Source: UBA1351 sp965140555
Lineage (GTDB): Bacteria > Bacillota > Clostridia > Lachnospirales > Vallitaleaceae
Assembly (NCBI GenBank): GCA_965140555.1
Contig: OZ223256.1
Coordinates: 124,001 to 188,000 of the forward strand
Length of the DNA stretch: 64,000 nucleotides
Direction: 5' to 3'
Shown here: one piece after another, positions 51,583 to 60,491 of the stretch
Layout of the letters: each line of letters opens with the position of its first letter
How positions within the stretch are numbered: the first letter of the stretch is position 1
Translations under genes and position numbers: made by a program
Notes under the pieces: model-generated
Databases searched by the model: none
Seen by the model: the letters and a program-made list of their open reading frames with translations, nothing else
What the model was told of the DNA's origin: nothing

Positions 51583-51936
51583 CTATTCTTCGTCTGTATC
51601 TTTTACAACAGACATATCAGGTTCAGCAACGGATGCAACCGCAGATTTTTGAACCGGAATACGTACGGATTTATTCAATCCGAATTCTACAACAACAATA
51701 TCATTGACGATATCCACTACAACACCATAAAATCCTGCAGTCGTCACAACGGAATTGCCGACTTCAATAGAATTTTGCATCTCTTCAATAGCACGTTGTT
51801 TTTTACGTTGCGGTCGCATAATAAAAAACCAAAAAATACCGAAGATTGCTGCGTATAGCACTATCATGAATAGTAAGCTCGACCCTTGTTGGGGTTGATC
51901 ACCACCCGTAGTTAAAAAGAAAAATAATTGACTCAT
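51583..51936 (-). CDS. yajC: Preprotein translocase subunit YajC
   Basis: This 117-residue protein has one N-terminal helix (about 20-38, LLFMIVLYAAIFGIFWFFI) followed by MRPQRKKQR and a basic/beta-rich cytoplasmic domain, the standard YajC layout. It associates with SecDF, which is encoded a few genes downstream. GGAGGA precedes ATG 51936. It lies 54 bp after tgt, a very common pairing. Confidence 0.94.
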   Translation of the reverse strand: MSQLFFFLTTGGDQPQQGSSLLFMIVLYAAIFGIFWFFIMRPQRKKQRAIEEMQNSIEVGNSVVTTAGFYGVVVDIVNDIVVVEFGLNKSVRIPVQKSAVASVAEPDMSVVKDTDEE

Positions 51937-51990
51937 GTGTGTCCTCCTATATACAATCTAATACTACTTTATCTTTGATTGTCACTCTTG

Positions 51991-53121
51991 TCAAGCATTC
52001 CTATGAAAACCTGCAATTTTTTGTTCTTTATACTCACTATATCTACCTTGTTCAATAGCCTCACGAATTTCCTCCATCATGGTATTATAGAAATACAAAT
52101 TATGAAGAACACAAAGACGCATCCCTAACATCTCTTTTGCCTTAAGCAAATGTCGAATATAGGCTCTTGAATAAGATTGACAAGCAGGACAACCACACTC
52201 AGAATCTATTGGAGCATCATCTCTTGTATATTTCGCATTTAACATATTCATTTTACCCTCATTGGTATAAACATGACCATGGCGACCGTTTCGTGTCGGG
52301 TAAACGCAGTCAAAAAAATCAACCCCTCGTTCAACAGCCTCTAGTATATTCTCGGGTGTACCGACTCCCATGAGGTATGTAGGCTTTTCTAAAGGCAAAT
52401 AAGGCACTGTCTCATCTAAAATGCGATACATTTCTTCGTGAGACTCCCCTACCGCTAATCCACCTAAGGCATAGCCATCTAAATCCATTTCCGAGATAAT
52501 CTTTGCATGCTCAATACGAATATCTTCAAACGTTCCACCTTGATTAATACCGAAAAGCATTTGATGTTTATTAATCGTACCGTCTTCACCATTCAAGCGT
52601 GCCATCTCATCTTTACAGCGTTGTAACCATCGAGTTGTTCGATCGACAGAGTTTTGCATGTACTCACGTGTTGCAGGATGCGGCGGGCATTCATCAAAAG
52701 CCATGGCAATCGTAGATGCCAAATTCGATTGAATCTGCATACTCTCCTCCGGCCCCATAAAAATTTTCCGACCATCTATATGGGATGCAAAATAGACACC
52801 TTCTTCTTTTATTTTACGCAATTTTGCCAAACTAAACACTTGAAACCCACCTGAATCCGTTAAAATCGGTCGATCCCAAACCATAAATTTGTGTAATCCC
52901 CCAAGATCACGCACCACATCATCACCAGGTCTTACATGAAGATGATAGGTATTCGACAATTCCACCTGACATTTAACCGTCTTCAAATCATTGGTTGACA
53001 CGCCGCCTTTAATGGCCGCTGCCGTCCCGACATTCATAAAAACAGGTGTTTCAATCGTTCCATGAACAGTATGGAATCGTCCTCTCTTCGCTCTTTTATC
53101 TGTTGCAATTAATTCATACAT
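51991..53121 (-). CDS. tgt: Queuine tRNA-ribosyltransferase
   Basis: This 376-residue enzyme exchanges G34 of certain tRNAs for a queuine precursor. The motifs LTDSGGFQVFSL and FDCVYPTRNGRHG contain the catalytic Asp residues, and the zinc site CGCPACQSY with a later His is present. The start MYELIATDKRAKRGRFHT aligns with the family N-terminus, but ATG 53121 has no Shine-Dalgarno sequence. It overlaps the end of a 14-codon leader ORF that has a strong one, so translation is probably coupled. Confidence 0.95.
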   Translation of the reverse strand: MYELIATDKRAKRGRFHTVHGTIETPVFMNVGTAAAIKGGVSTNDLKTVKCQVELSNTYHLHVRPGDDVVRDLGGLHKFMVWDRPILTDSGGFQVFSLAKLRKIKEEGVYFASHIDGRKIFMGPEESMQIQSNLASTIAMAFDECPPHPATREYMQNSVDRTTRWLQRCKDEMARLNGEDGTINKHQMLFGINQGGTFEDIRIEHAKIISEMDLDGYALGGLAVGESHEEMYRILDETVPYLPLEKPTYLMGVGTPENILEAVERGVDFFDCVYPTRNGRHGHVYTNEGKMNMLNAKYTRDDAPIDSECGCPACQSYSRAYIRHLLKAKEMLGMRLCVLHNLYFYNTMMEEIREAIEQGRYSEYKEQKIAGFHRNA

Positions 53122-53158
53122 ATATTAATTCTTGCCAATAGACCCCTTTACGATCCAT
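53114..53158 (-). CDS. 14-codon leader ORF overlapping the tgt start
   Basis: ATG at 53158 follows AAAGGAG (53163-53169). The frame encodes MDRKGVYWQELIYV and ends in a TGA that lies within the first codons of tgt in another frame (8-bp overlap). Tgt itself has no ribosome binding site, so ribosomes finishing this ORF probably start tgt. No homologue is recognised. Confidence 0.55.
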   Translation of the reverse strand: MDRKGVYWQELIYV

Positions 53159-53210
53159 TAGTTGCTCCTTTCCGGTTCATTTTACATCGCATCACACGAC
53201 AAGTTCTACT

Positions 53211-53239
53211 ATTATAGCATAAGTTCGCTATGACGTCAT
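53211..53239 (-). promoter_or_regulatory. Promoter of the tgt leader with palindromic -35
   Basis: On the minus strand, ATGACG (53239-53234) and TATAAT (53216-53211) are separated by 17 bp. The -35 lies in a perfect palindrome, ATGACGTCAT (53230-53239), which also covers the stop codon of the histidine kinase gene. The palindrome could be an operator. Confidence 0.55.
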
Positions 53240-55449
53240 GCTTTCCTTAGGTTTTCCACATATTTGTAGAAACTCTCTATTTGGAGTTCAATCTCCTCGT
53301 GATTTAATGCCTTATTTTCTATTATTTCTAGCACCGTCACTAATTGGTTCATATGAAGATTAGCAGCCGACCCTTTGATATAGTGCGCTTGCTTTTTAAT
53401 GGCATTCGTATCTTTTTGTTTGATATACCTCTGAAGTCGTTCCAAATCTTTCCGATACGTCAACGAAAAATTCTCAATGAGCATATCCAAGGTAACCGCA
53501 TCAATTCCCATATGTCTTTTAGCACGTTCTCGGTCATAGGTGTATTCCTCTATAGATAATAGATTGTCACCCTCATCCTTCCCATGACCATCTGTTGCTT
53601 CAAACTGTCCTCCCGAAGAAATCTCTCCTACTTCCTGTACTTTGTTCGGCGCGTACTGCGGATCCAATCTCAAGTGTCGATGAAAAACACCAATAAGTTG
53701 ATAATAACTCACCGGTTTAGATATATAGTCATCCATCCCCATCTCCAGATACCGATCTCTATCTCCTTTAATGGCATCCGCCGTTAATGCAATAATGCTT
53801 GTTTTCTCTAATCCTTTGGCTTTTTCAATTTGACGAATATCTTGCATGGCTCGAACGCCGTCAAGTAGCGGCATATGAATATCCATTATAATCAAATCAT
53901 AAGCGTTCTCCTTAAATTTAGATATTGCCTCTAATCCGTTATCTGCAAATTCTGTCACAAGTCCCAATTGTTCAAGCATGACTTTTATAAGAATCTGATT
54001 GGTGTGATTATCCTCAGCAACCAAAATCTTTCCAACGAAACGGCATCCTATTCCTTCCGGTTCTCCTTTCATAGAATCCGTAACACTTAATCGCTTGAAT
54101 ATCTTTTGAAATTTTGTATGATAAAAAGGTTCTCTGACAATCCCTTTAAACAAGGACATTTCTTCTTTAGAAAGGGTTATGAATTGATTTGCATAAATAA
54201 TCGTCGGGTCTTTATATAACGCATAGACAATCTTGGTATCCGCATAGATATTGTCCGTCTCCATGGCAACAAAAAAATCAGGTACTTTCTCTGTTGTTTC
54301 TGTTATATCATCTAATACTTCTCCAAAATCACTCAATATACTCGTTAATCGTTTTGTCATGCTAGGATCTTTAGGGTTCTTCGGGTATAACCCAATAACT
54401 AAAGGTTTTCCTTGTTGACGAACTTTACATCGATTCCTGTCGGTCTGAAATGAGACATCAAAACTAAAGAGGCTACCTTTATGTTTTTCACTCTGAAGGT
54501 CTAGCTGAGACCCCATGGCCTGTACAATCTTTCTAGCAATGGATAACCCTAAACCAGTACCTCCGTATTTCCTTGTGATACTCCCATCTGCCTGCGTAAA
54601 GGGCTCAAAAATTTTCTTCTGTCCCTCTTCATCGATACCAATACCTGTATCTTTTACAACAAAACGTAACGCAACATAATCATCGCCCCGTTCAAGCAAT
54701 AATACTTTAAAAGATACAGTTCCTTTTTGAGGCGTGAATTTTATTGCATTACTTAGTAGATTGGATAACACCTGCTGTAAACGGAAAGAATCACCCACAA
54801 TGTAATCCGGAATATCTTGATCAAAATAATACGTCAACAGTATTTTTTTTTCATCTGCTTTAACAGAATAGAGTTCAATAAGTTGCTCCAAAAACGTACC
54901 GATTTCAAAGCTTTCATTATTTATATCAAAGACATCACTTTCTATCTTACTAATGTCCAAAATGTCATTGATAATCGTTAACAATGAGCGAGCACTTTTT
55001 GCAATAATTCCTGCATAATCTTTTTCTAATGCAGGCAACTCACTGTAACTAAGAATATCCGAAAACCCGATAATGGCATTTAATGGGGTTCGAATTTCAT
55101 GACTCATATTAGCCAAAAACATTGTCTTTGCTGCATTGGCGGCTTCAGCCTTCTCTGCCATGGCAACTAATTGTTGATGCCTCTTACGCTCTTGTCTTAT
55201 CATGCGATGCGTATATCGAATCATATGAAGGATTATATATCCGAATCCAACAATACAAATACCATTCAAATAGAAATGATAACGACTCACCCATTGAATT
55301 AACACATGTACCGATTCCCGTCTTTTGACATAAGCATCTGCAATTCCTATACCTTGTTGTACCACAATCAACCCCACTAAACTAAAACAATACCCCTTAA
55401 TGACCCTTCCTAGCTCAATAAGCGTTTTCTCATTTTTTTGATGCGACAC
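53236..55449 (-). CDS. Hybrid sensor histidine kinase with receiver and HPt domains
   Basis: The protein has 737 residues. Two helices (about 16-38 and 55-75) with a short external loop are followed by HisKA (NMSHEIRTPLNAIIGF), an ATPase domain (DTGIGIDEEG, YGGTGLGLSIARKI), a degenerate receiver-like segment (about 345-450), a true receiver (VAEDNHTN, IIMDIHMPLLDG, ISKP; about 480-600) and a C-terminal HPt domain with His in AHYIKGSAANL. A full phosphorelay is therefore on one chain. GTG at 55449 follows GGGGGA. It lies 31 bp after the HD-GYP regulator gene, its likely output partner. Confidence 0.93.
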   Translation of the reverse strand: MSHQKNEKTLIELGRVIKGYCFSLVGLIVVQQGIGIADAYVKRRESVHVLIQWVSRYHFYLNGICIVGFGYIILHMIRYTHRMIRQERKRHQQLVAMAEKAEAANAAKTMFLANMSHEIRTPLNAIIGFSDILSYSELPALEKDYAGIIAKSARSLLTIINDILDISKIESDVFDINNESFEIGTFLEQLIELYSVKADEKKILLTYYFDQDIPDYIVGDSFRLQQVLSNLLSNAIKFTPQKGTVSFKVLLLERGDDYVALRFVVKDTGIGIDEEGQKKIFEPFTQADGSITRKYGGTGLGLSIARKIVQAMGSQLDLQSEKHKGSLFSFDVSFQTDRNRCKVRQQGKPLVIGLYPKNPKDPSMTKRLTSILSDFGEVLDDITETTEKVPDFFVAMETDNIYADTKIVYALYKDPTIIYANQFITLSKEEMSLFKGIVREPFYHTKFQKIFKRLSVTDSMKGEPEGIGCRFVGKILVAEDNHTNQILIKVMLEQLGLVTEFADNGLEAISKFKENAYDLIIMDIHMPLLDGVRAMQDIRQIEKAKGLEKTSIIALTADAIKGDRDRYLEMGMDDYISKPVSYYQLIGVFHRHLRLDPQYAPNKVQEVGEISSGGQFEATDGHGKDEGDNLLSIEEYTYDRERAKRHMGIDAVTLDMLIENFSLTYRKDLERLQRYIKQKDTNAIKKQAHYIKGSAANLHMNQLVTVLEIIENKALNHEEIELQIESFYKYVENLRKA

Positions 55450-55480
55450 GCAGTCATCCCCCTAACCCATTATAATCCTA

Positions 55481-56515
55481 TCATACTTCCAAATATACCT
55501 TCCTTATACCTTCTATCTCTTGAATAAATACTTCCACTAAGCGTGGGTCAAAATGATGCCCACTCTCTTTTCTAATTTTATCAACAGAACAATCAAAGGT
55601 CCATGCTTCCTTATAAGTCCGTTTACTTGTCAAGGCATCAAAAACATCCACTAGAGCTACAATACGCCCCAATAAGGGTATAGACTCTCCCTTTAACCCC
55701 TTTGGATAACCGGTTCCATCAAATCTTTCGTGATGTGAAAACGCTATAATCGCTCCCGCATTCAAATACTTACTTTTAGCTTTTTTTAAAATTTCATAAC
55801 CTATGAGTGGATGTTGCTTCATGATCCGCCATTCCTCATCATTTAGAGGTCCCGGCTTAAGTAAAATATGATCCGGTATACCCACCTTACCGATATCGTG
55901 TAGCGGAGCAGCATAATAAAGTATGTCTTGCATTGCCGGCTTTAGTCCATAGGCTTTGGCAAGAATCTTCGAATACTCTGAAACACGCCGGATATGCTCC
56001 CCTGTCTCCGGATCTTTGTATTCTGCTGTTCTTCCCACAATTGTTAGTGTTTCAAACTCTCTAGCTAGAACATCTTTTGTTGCATGTCGGACTTCTTCTT
56101 CTAATATTCGTGCTCGATTTTCCAAAAGAAGTTGGGCTTTTCTGAGACTAAGCAAATTACGAATCCTTAATTTGAACACCATGCCGTTCATCGGTTTTTT
56201 TAGAAAATCATTAGCCCCTAGTTCAAGTGCTTTATAATGCACTTCATCCTCATCTCCGACAGCTGTAACCATTACAATCGGTGTTTTCTGATTCATCATT
56301 CGATACTCTTGTATGAAAGACAGACCATCTAACCCAGGCATCATATAATCCACAATAAGCATATCATAGTCCCCAATCAATGCTGCTTCAAGTGCTTCTT
56401 TCGCATCTATGTAACTCTCTACATTAATCCCCATTGCCTGTCCATGGATTTCGATCATCTTCAGATTCGTACTGTTATCATCAACAGACAAGACTTTCAT
56501 TCCTTTAACATCCAT
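55481..56515 (-). CDS. Response regulator with HD-GYP c-di-GMP phosphodiesterase domain
   Basis: The protein has 344 residues. The receiver (about 1-120) has VDDNSTN, phosphoacceptor LIVDYMMPG and LKKPMNG. The HD-GYP domain (about 145-335) has HIRRVSEYS, APLHDIGKVGIPD, HHERFDGTGYPKGLKG and VDVFDALTSKR, all intact. It should degrade c-di-GMP when phosphorylated. GAGGTG precedes ATG 56515, and its promoter is at 56551-56579. It is co-oriented with the hybrid kinase. Confidence 0.95.
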   Translation of the reverse strand: MDVKGMKVLSVDDNSTNLKMIEIHGQAMGINVESYIDAKEALEAALIGDYDMLIVDYMMPGLDGLSFIQEYRMMNQKTPIVMVTAVGDEDEVHYKALELGANDFLKKPMNGMVFKLRIRNLLSLRKAQLLLENRARILEEEVRHATKDVLAREFETLTIVGRTAEYKDPETGEHIRRVSEYSKILAKAYGLKPAMQDILYYAAPLHDIGKVGIPDHILLKPGPLNDEEWRIMKQHPLIGYEILKKAKSKYLNAGAIIAFSHHERFDGTGYPKGLKGESIPLLGRIVALVDVFDALTSKRTYKEAWTFDCSVDKIRKESGHHFDPRLVEVFIQEIEGIRKVYLEV

Positions 56516-56550
56516 CTTCTCACCTCTTCAGAGTTCTTAAGATTATATTT

Positions 56551-56579
56551 ATTATACACTATCTCCTCTCATTGACCAA
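56551..56579 (-). promoter_or_regulatory. Promoter of the HD-GYP/hybrid kinase operon
   Basis: On the minus strand, TTGGTC (56579-56574) and TATAAT (56556-56551) are separated by 17 bp. Confidence 0.65.
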
Positions 56580-56599
56580 GTAATAAGTTAACAGGCCCC

Positions 56600-56628
56600 T
56601 TGCTTTATCACTTTAAATCGATTATAAT
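56600..56628 (+). promoter_or_regulatory. Promoter of aroC
   Basis: TTGCTT (56600-56605) and TATAAT (56623-56628) are separated by 17 bp, 48 bp before the aroC start codon. Confidence 0.7.
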
Positions 56629-56675
56629 GAAATCATTTAACTGTAAGAATACTTGTCCAAAGAAAGGATGACATT

Positions 56676-57773
56676 ATGGCAGGTTCAACATATGGCACAT
56701 TATACTCCATTACCACATGGGGGGAATCCCACGGAAAAGCTGTCGGCGTCGTTATCGACGGAGCTCCTGCAGGACTCCCTATAGAAGAACGTGATATCCA
56801 ACTCGATCTCAATAAGAGACGTCCGGGGCAATCCCCCTATTGTTCTCCTCGAGAAGAAGCGGATAAAGTCAAAATTATCTCCGGCGTCTTTGAAGGCAAA
56901 ACAACCGGAACCCCTATATCTCTTCTTGTCAACAATAAGGATCATCGTTCAAAAGACTACGGCGAACTCGTTGACGTTTATCGTCCGGGACATGCTGACT
57001 ACGCCTACGATGAAAAATATGGATTCCGTGATTATCGCGGCGGTGGGCGTTCCTCCGGTCGAGAAACAATCGGGCGCGTTGCCGCAGGTGCAATCGCCAA
57101 AAAACTTCTCGGCGAATTAGGTATTCGCATTACAACCTATGCAAAAAGCATCGGACCCCACACCATTAATTACGATAATTTTGACGCGAGTCAAATCTAT
57201 GAAAACCCCTTCCGTTTCCCGGATGCGGAACTTGTAGAGCCCGTCGAAGAATACATGCGTGAATTAATAAAAATCGGTGATTCCGCAGGTGGTGTGATTG
57301 AATGCATCGTGGAAGGCATGCCTGCCGGCATCGGAGAACCGGTGTTTAACAAACTCGACGGTGTTCTTAGTCATGGGATTATGTCTATCGGCGCAATCAA
57401 AGGTATCGAAATAGGTGCCGGTTTTGATGCTGCAACCATGACAGGACATACGAACAATGACTTCTTCAAAACAACCGATAAAGGCCCTCAAAAAATAACC
57501 AATCATGCCGGAGGTATGACTGGTGGCATTAGCGACGGCTCACCTATTGTCCTTCGGGCCGCTGTTAAACCTACACCAAGTATTCACTTGGAACAACAAG
57601 CTTTGGACCGCTTCGGCGAGGTAAGAGATCTTGTTATCGGCGGCAGGCACGATCCGGTTATTGTTCCTCGTGCCGTTATTGTTGTTGAGAACATGGTTGC
57701 AAACACTTTAGCTGATATGCTATTACAACAAACTTCCAAACAGATGGACTATCTTAAGAAAATTTTTTCATAA
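56676..57773 (+). CDS. aroC: Chorismate synthase
   Basis: This 365-residue FMN-dependent enzyme forms chorismate, the end of the shikimate pathway. Signatures are GESHGKAVGVVIDG, RPGHADYAYDEKYG with RDYRGGGRSSGRET, and HAGGMTGGISDGSPI. AAAGGA precedes ATG 56676. Its codon use looks slightly more GC-rich than its neighbours. It is a single gene with its own promoter and terminator. Confidence 0.97.
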   Translation: MAGSTYGTLYSITTWGESHGKAVGVVIDGAPAGLPIEERDIQLDLNKRRPGQSPYCSPREEADKVKIISGVFEGKTTGTPISLLVNNKDHRSKDYGELVDVYRPGHADYAYDEKYGFRDYRGGGRSSGRETIGRVAAGAIAKKLLGELGIRITTYAKSIGPHTINYDNFDASQIYENPFRFPDAELVEPVEEYMRELIKIGDSAGGVIECIVEGMPAGIGEPVFNKLDGVLSHGIMSIGAIKGIEIGAGFDAATMTGHTNNDFFKTTDKGPQKITNHAGGMTGGISDGSPIVLRAAVKPTPSIHLEQQALDRFGEVRDLVIGGRHDPVIVPRAVIVVENMVANTLADMLLQQTSKQMDYLKKIFS

Positions 57774-57781
57774 ATGATACT

Positions 57782-57816
57782 AAAAGCTCCGGCCTTAATT
57801 GCCGGAGCTTTTTTTT
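57782..57816 (+). terminator. aroC terminator overlapping the lspA stop
   Basis: AAAAGCTCCGGC (57782-57793) pairs exactly with 57801-57812 and is followed by T residues. The loop (57794-57800) contains the stop codon of the convergent lspA gene, so the last lspA codons lie in the 3' arm. Confidence 0.92.
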
Positions 57817-58244
57817 AATTCAGATAACATCACAATAATAGCACCTAGAAAAATGGCCATATCCGCTAAATTATAATACAGACGTGCTGTCTTTTTTAAA
57901 GTAAAAAAATCCGTTACCTTCCCTTTAAACATCCGGTCTATGAGATTTCCTATAGCCCCTCCTGCTAAGAAAGAAAGACCGACGGTAATTGCACGGCTAC
58001 CATTTTTACGAATATTAAACAACCACATACACAAGAGGATAACGGTTGCTAGACCACCTAGACCTTTTAATAGAACCGGCTGCTTCCTCAGCCATCCGCT
58101 AAACGCACCTTCATTATAGATAAGCTTACACTTAAACGGTCCTTTTATAACATGTCCACTTGATAATACTTCTCGCGCTCTTTTTTTACTCCATTGGTCT
58201 AATACTACGACTACTGCTATGATTCCAATTGCAACAATGACCAT
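57795..58244 (-). CDS. lspA: Lipoprotein signal peptidase (signal peptidase II)
   Basis: This 149-residue membrane peptidase cuts prolipoproteins such as the sugar-binding lipoprotein at 21828. Four helices are predicted. The catalytic Asp pair lies in GNLIDRM and YYNLADMAIF. GGAGGA precedes ATG 58244. The final codons form part of the aroC terminator stem. Confidence 0.94.
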   Translation of the reverse strand: MVIVAIGIIAVVVVLDQWSKKRAREVLSSGHVIKGPFKCKLIYNEGAFSGWLRKQPVLLKGLGGLATVILLCMWLFNIRKNGSRAITVGLSFLAGGAIGNLIDRMFKGKVTDFFTLKKTARLYYNLADMAIFLGAIIVMLSELKKSSGN

Positions 58245-58365
58245 CCATTTTCCTCCAAATTCCTTATTGTCACTCTATAATACTCACTGTATTTTTTCTT
58301 TATATACGTCAGATAACTTTCTTGACAAACTAAATATATCATATCCTGAATCTTTTTCCAACATC

Positions 58366-59130
58366 TCATTTCTCATTCATATCCATGTTAATCAAAACAA
58401 TTCCTTTGTGCCGATTTACGATATGTCGAGCAATCGCCTCTCTTTGCTCCAAGTACTCGATCAAATCATTATGCGTTGTTAAACAGTGCTTCTTTCCATA
58501 AGGCGATTCTGCCAGATACCGTAACATCAAGGGTTCCCATAAGGCAATGTCATTAACATCTACGCGTTCCTCACTTATTCGACGAACACGTTCTTCAACC
58601 TGTGACGTCATAAGATAGAGAATCTGCATGCCTTTATTTTCTATAATGGCATACAATTCGTCATAAAATAGTCGTATCCGGTCTTCACTTAACGCATAAT
58701 ATAGGAATAATGTATCCAATGTATGGTGAAAAAAAGAACCTTCAAAGACATGATTCTTCCCATTAAAAGCTTCAAAACGTTCACAAATTATTTTTTTAAA
58801 CACATCAAAAGAACATTGTCCGTCATAAAGTTCATACGCTTCCATTTCTTTATGGAATCCGGGTATGTCTGTAATAATCCGAGTATAAGCAACAATATAG
58901 TGATCCTTTTCTTTTATTGAATAGCGCTCAAACGCATCTGCTAATTGCCTATAGCATTTTCTTACCCGCTTATACTCAAGTTCTGTCATATACGCACACC
59001 ACTTAAGATCAACAGGGGACAAATCGCCCTCATAGACTATTGTATAACCTTCCACCTGTTGACGTAATCGTTGAAGAAATGTACTTTTCCCGGAACCCGG
59101 CAATCCTTCAATGATAAGATTATCTTTCAT
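58366..59130 (-). CDS. P-loop kinase-like NTPase of unknown function
   Basis: This 254-residue protein begins with a Walker A motif, LIIEGLPGSGKSTFLQRL. Middle motifs such as FEGSFFHHTLDTLF and a lid-like ERVRRISEERVDV recall nucleoside or small-molecule kinases. No family is recognised. AGGAGAC precedes ATG 59130. The 121-bp gap before lspA has no clear terminator. Confidence 0.7.
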   Translation of the reverse strand: MKDNLIIEGLPGSGKSTFLQRLRQQVEGYTIVYEGDLSPVDLKWCAYMTELEYKRVRKCYRQLADAFERYSIKEKDHYIVAYTRIITDIPGFHKEMEAYELYDGQCSFDVFKKIICERFEAFNGKNHVFEGSFFHHTLDTLFLYYALSEDRIRLFYDELYAIIENKGMQILYLMTSQVEERVRRISEERVDVNDIALWEPLMLRYLAESPYGKKHCLTTHNDLIEYLEQREAIARHIVNRHKGIVLINMDMNEK

Positions 59131-59171
59131 ATTGTCTCCTATCCTTTTCTATGGAGATTATAAGCCGTTGT

Positions 59172-60234
59172 TTAAGATTCATTCAACGACATATCTCCAA
59201 AATGTATCCATTGTTTTCGTCGCATAAATTCAGAAATAATAAAGGTAAGAAGAGCCGGAAGAATGATATGCAACAAAAGAATTTCCACGAAAAGAAGCGC
59301 GGGTGATTCACTCGAGGACATATCTTTCCATGTCATTATTTGCCCCACAAGACCACTCGTTCCCATACCGGCTCCCGATGCATTATTCGTCATTTTAAAT
59401 ACCATTGTTGAGACGGGCCCAAGTATAGCCGAAGCCAATGTAGGCGGTATCCATATTCTAGGATTTTTGACTATATTAGGGACTTGAAGCATACTCGTAC
59501 CTAACCCTTGAGCCAACAATCCACTGACTTTATTCTCCCTATAACTTGCTACTGCAAATCCAATCATCTGTGTAGCGCAACCTACTGTTGCCGCACCTGC
59601 CGCTAGTCCGTTCAAACCAAGTATAATCGACAATGCAGCCGAACTAATGGGCAAAGTCAAAATCATTCCCATTAATGCACTCACTAAGATCCCCATTAGA
59701 AAAGGTTCTTGTTCTGTTGCTATAACAATAAGTTGACCCAACATGGTCATAAAATTAGATACAACGGGCCCGATGAGAAGTCCTACACCGCCACCTACAA
59801 CAATTGTAATAATCGGTGTTAACACAATATCTAATTGTGTTTTTTCCCGCAATTCTGCGGCCCGCTTCAATCCCGATAAGCACTGCGATAAAAGCGCCTA
59901 GTGGCTCTCCCGGTCCAATTAAGGTTACATGTCCTTCTTGAAAAGCTGCTTGCGAAAGTATGATTTTGGAATAGGCCCCAACAAAACCTGTAACTGCTGA
60001 TGCATAAATCACCAGAGGAACACTTTTAAATTTGTGAGCAACACCTACACCAATGCCGACTCCCGTAAGAACCGAAGCCATATTCCCCATCCATATCAAA
60101 CTCTTTACATGAATTAATTCACCTATCTGCTGCAGAATGAGACCTACAATAAGAGTAGAAAACAACCCTAGCGCCATTCCACTTAGTCCATCCACCAAAT
60201 AATGATTTACATATCCTTTTACACGTTCTTTCAC
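59172..60234 (-). pseudogene. PTS transporter IIC-like membrane protein (PTS_EIIC_2 type) split by a +1 frameshift
   Basis: The GTG start at 60234 (AAGGAG about 8 bp upstream) opens a frame for a multi-helix protein that reads normally to about GIEAGRRIAGK. It is then knocked out of frame, and the remaining helices (TQLDIVLTPIITIVVGGG to the end at 59172) continue in another frame. Removing one base from the six-A run (plus-strand T at 59840-59845) restores a single 353-residue protein, the family length. It may be a sequencing error, a true lesion or slippage. The downstream frame has no ribosome site of its own. Confidence 0.75.
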
Positions 60235-60396
60235 TGTCTGTCTCCTTGTCTTAATTTAAGCTATATGTGCCTTGCACCTGTCAAGACACTTGTTTCTATT
60301 ATAGGTATTATAATATAACTCATAACTTTTTGCTACTCTTTTATTCCAAAACACCGGTCTATACCTTTCATTATATAGACAAGCAGACACATTAAT

Positions 60397-60435
60397 TAAA
60401 AAATACCCGTCGATCTATACTTTCTAATCGACGGG
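60397..60435 (-). terminator. Intrinsic terminator of metA
   Basis: CCCGTCGAT (60406-60414) pairs exactly with ATCGACGGG (60427-60435). On the minus strand a T run follows (plus-strand A run at 60398-60403). It lies 57 bp after the metA stop. The rest of 60235-60491 shows nothing else. Confidence 0.82.
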
Positions 60436-60491
60436 CAGCTATGTAATAAAAAAGGATTGTAGACCTTCTATCCTATCTTTAATCTCGAGTT

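Noticed and set aside
56700..57506. Antisense open frames within aroC
   Set aside because: They result from the regular codon pattern of a well-conserved gene and have no ribosome sites or recognisable products.
59172..59870. Separate 232-residue membrane protein starting at a TTG
   Set aside because: It has no ribosome site and its sequence continues the upstream protein after a one-base shift, so it is the second half of one frameshifted gene.
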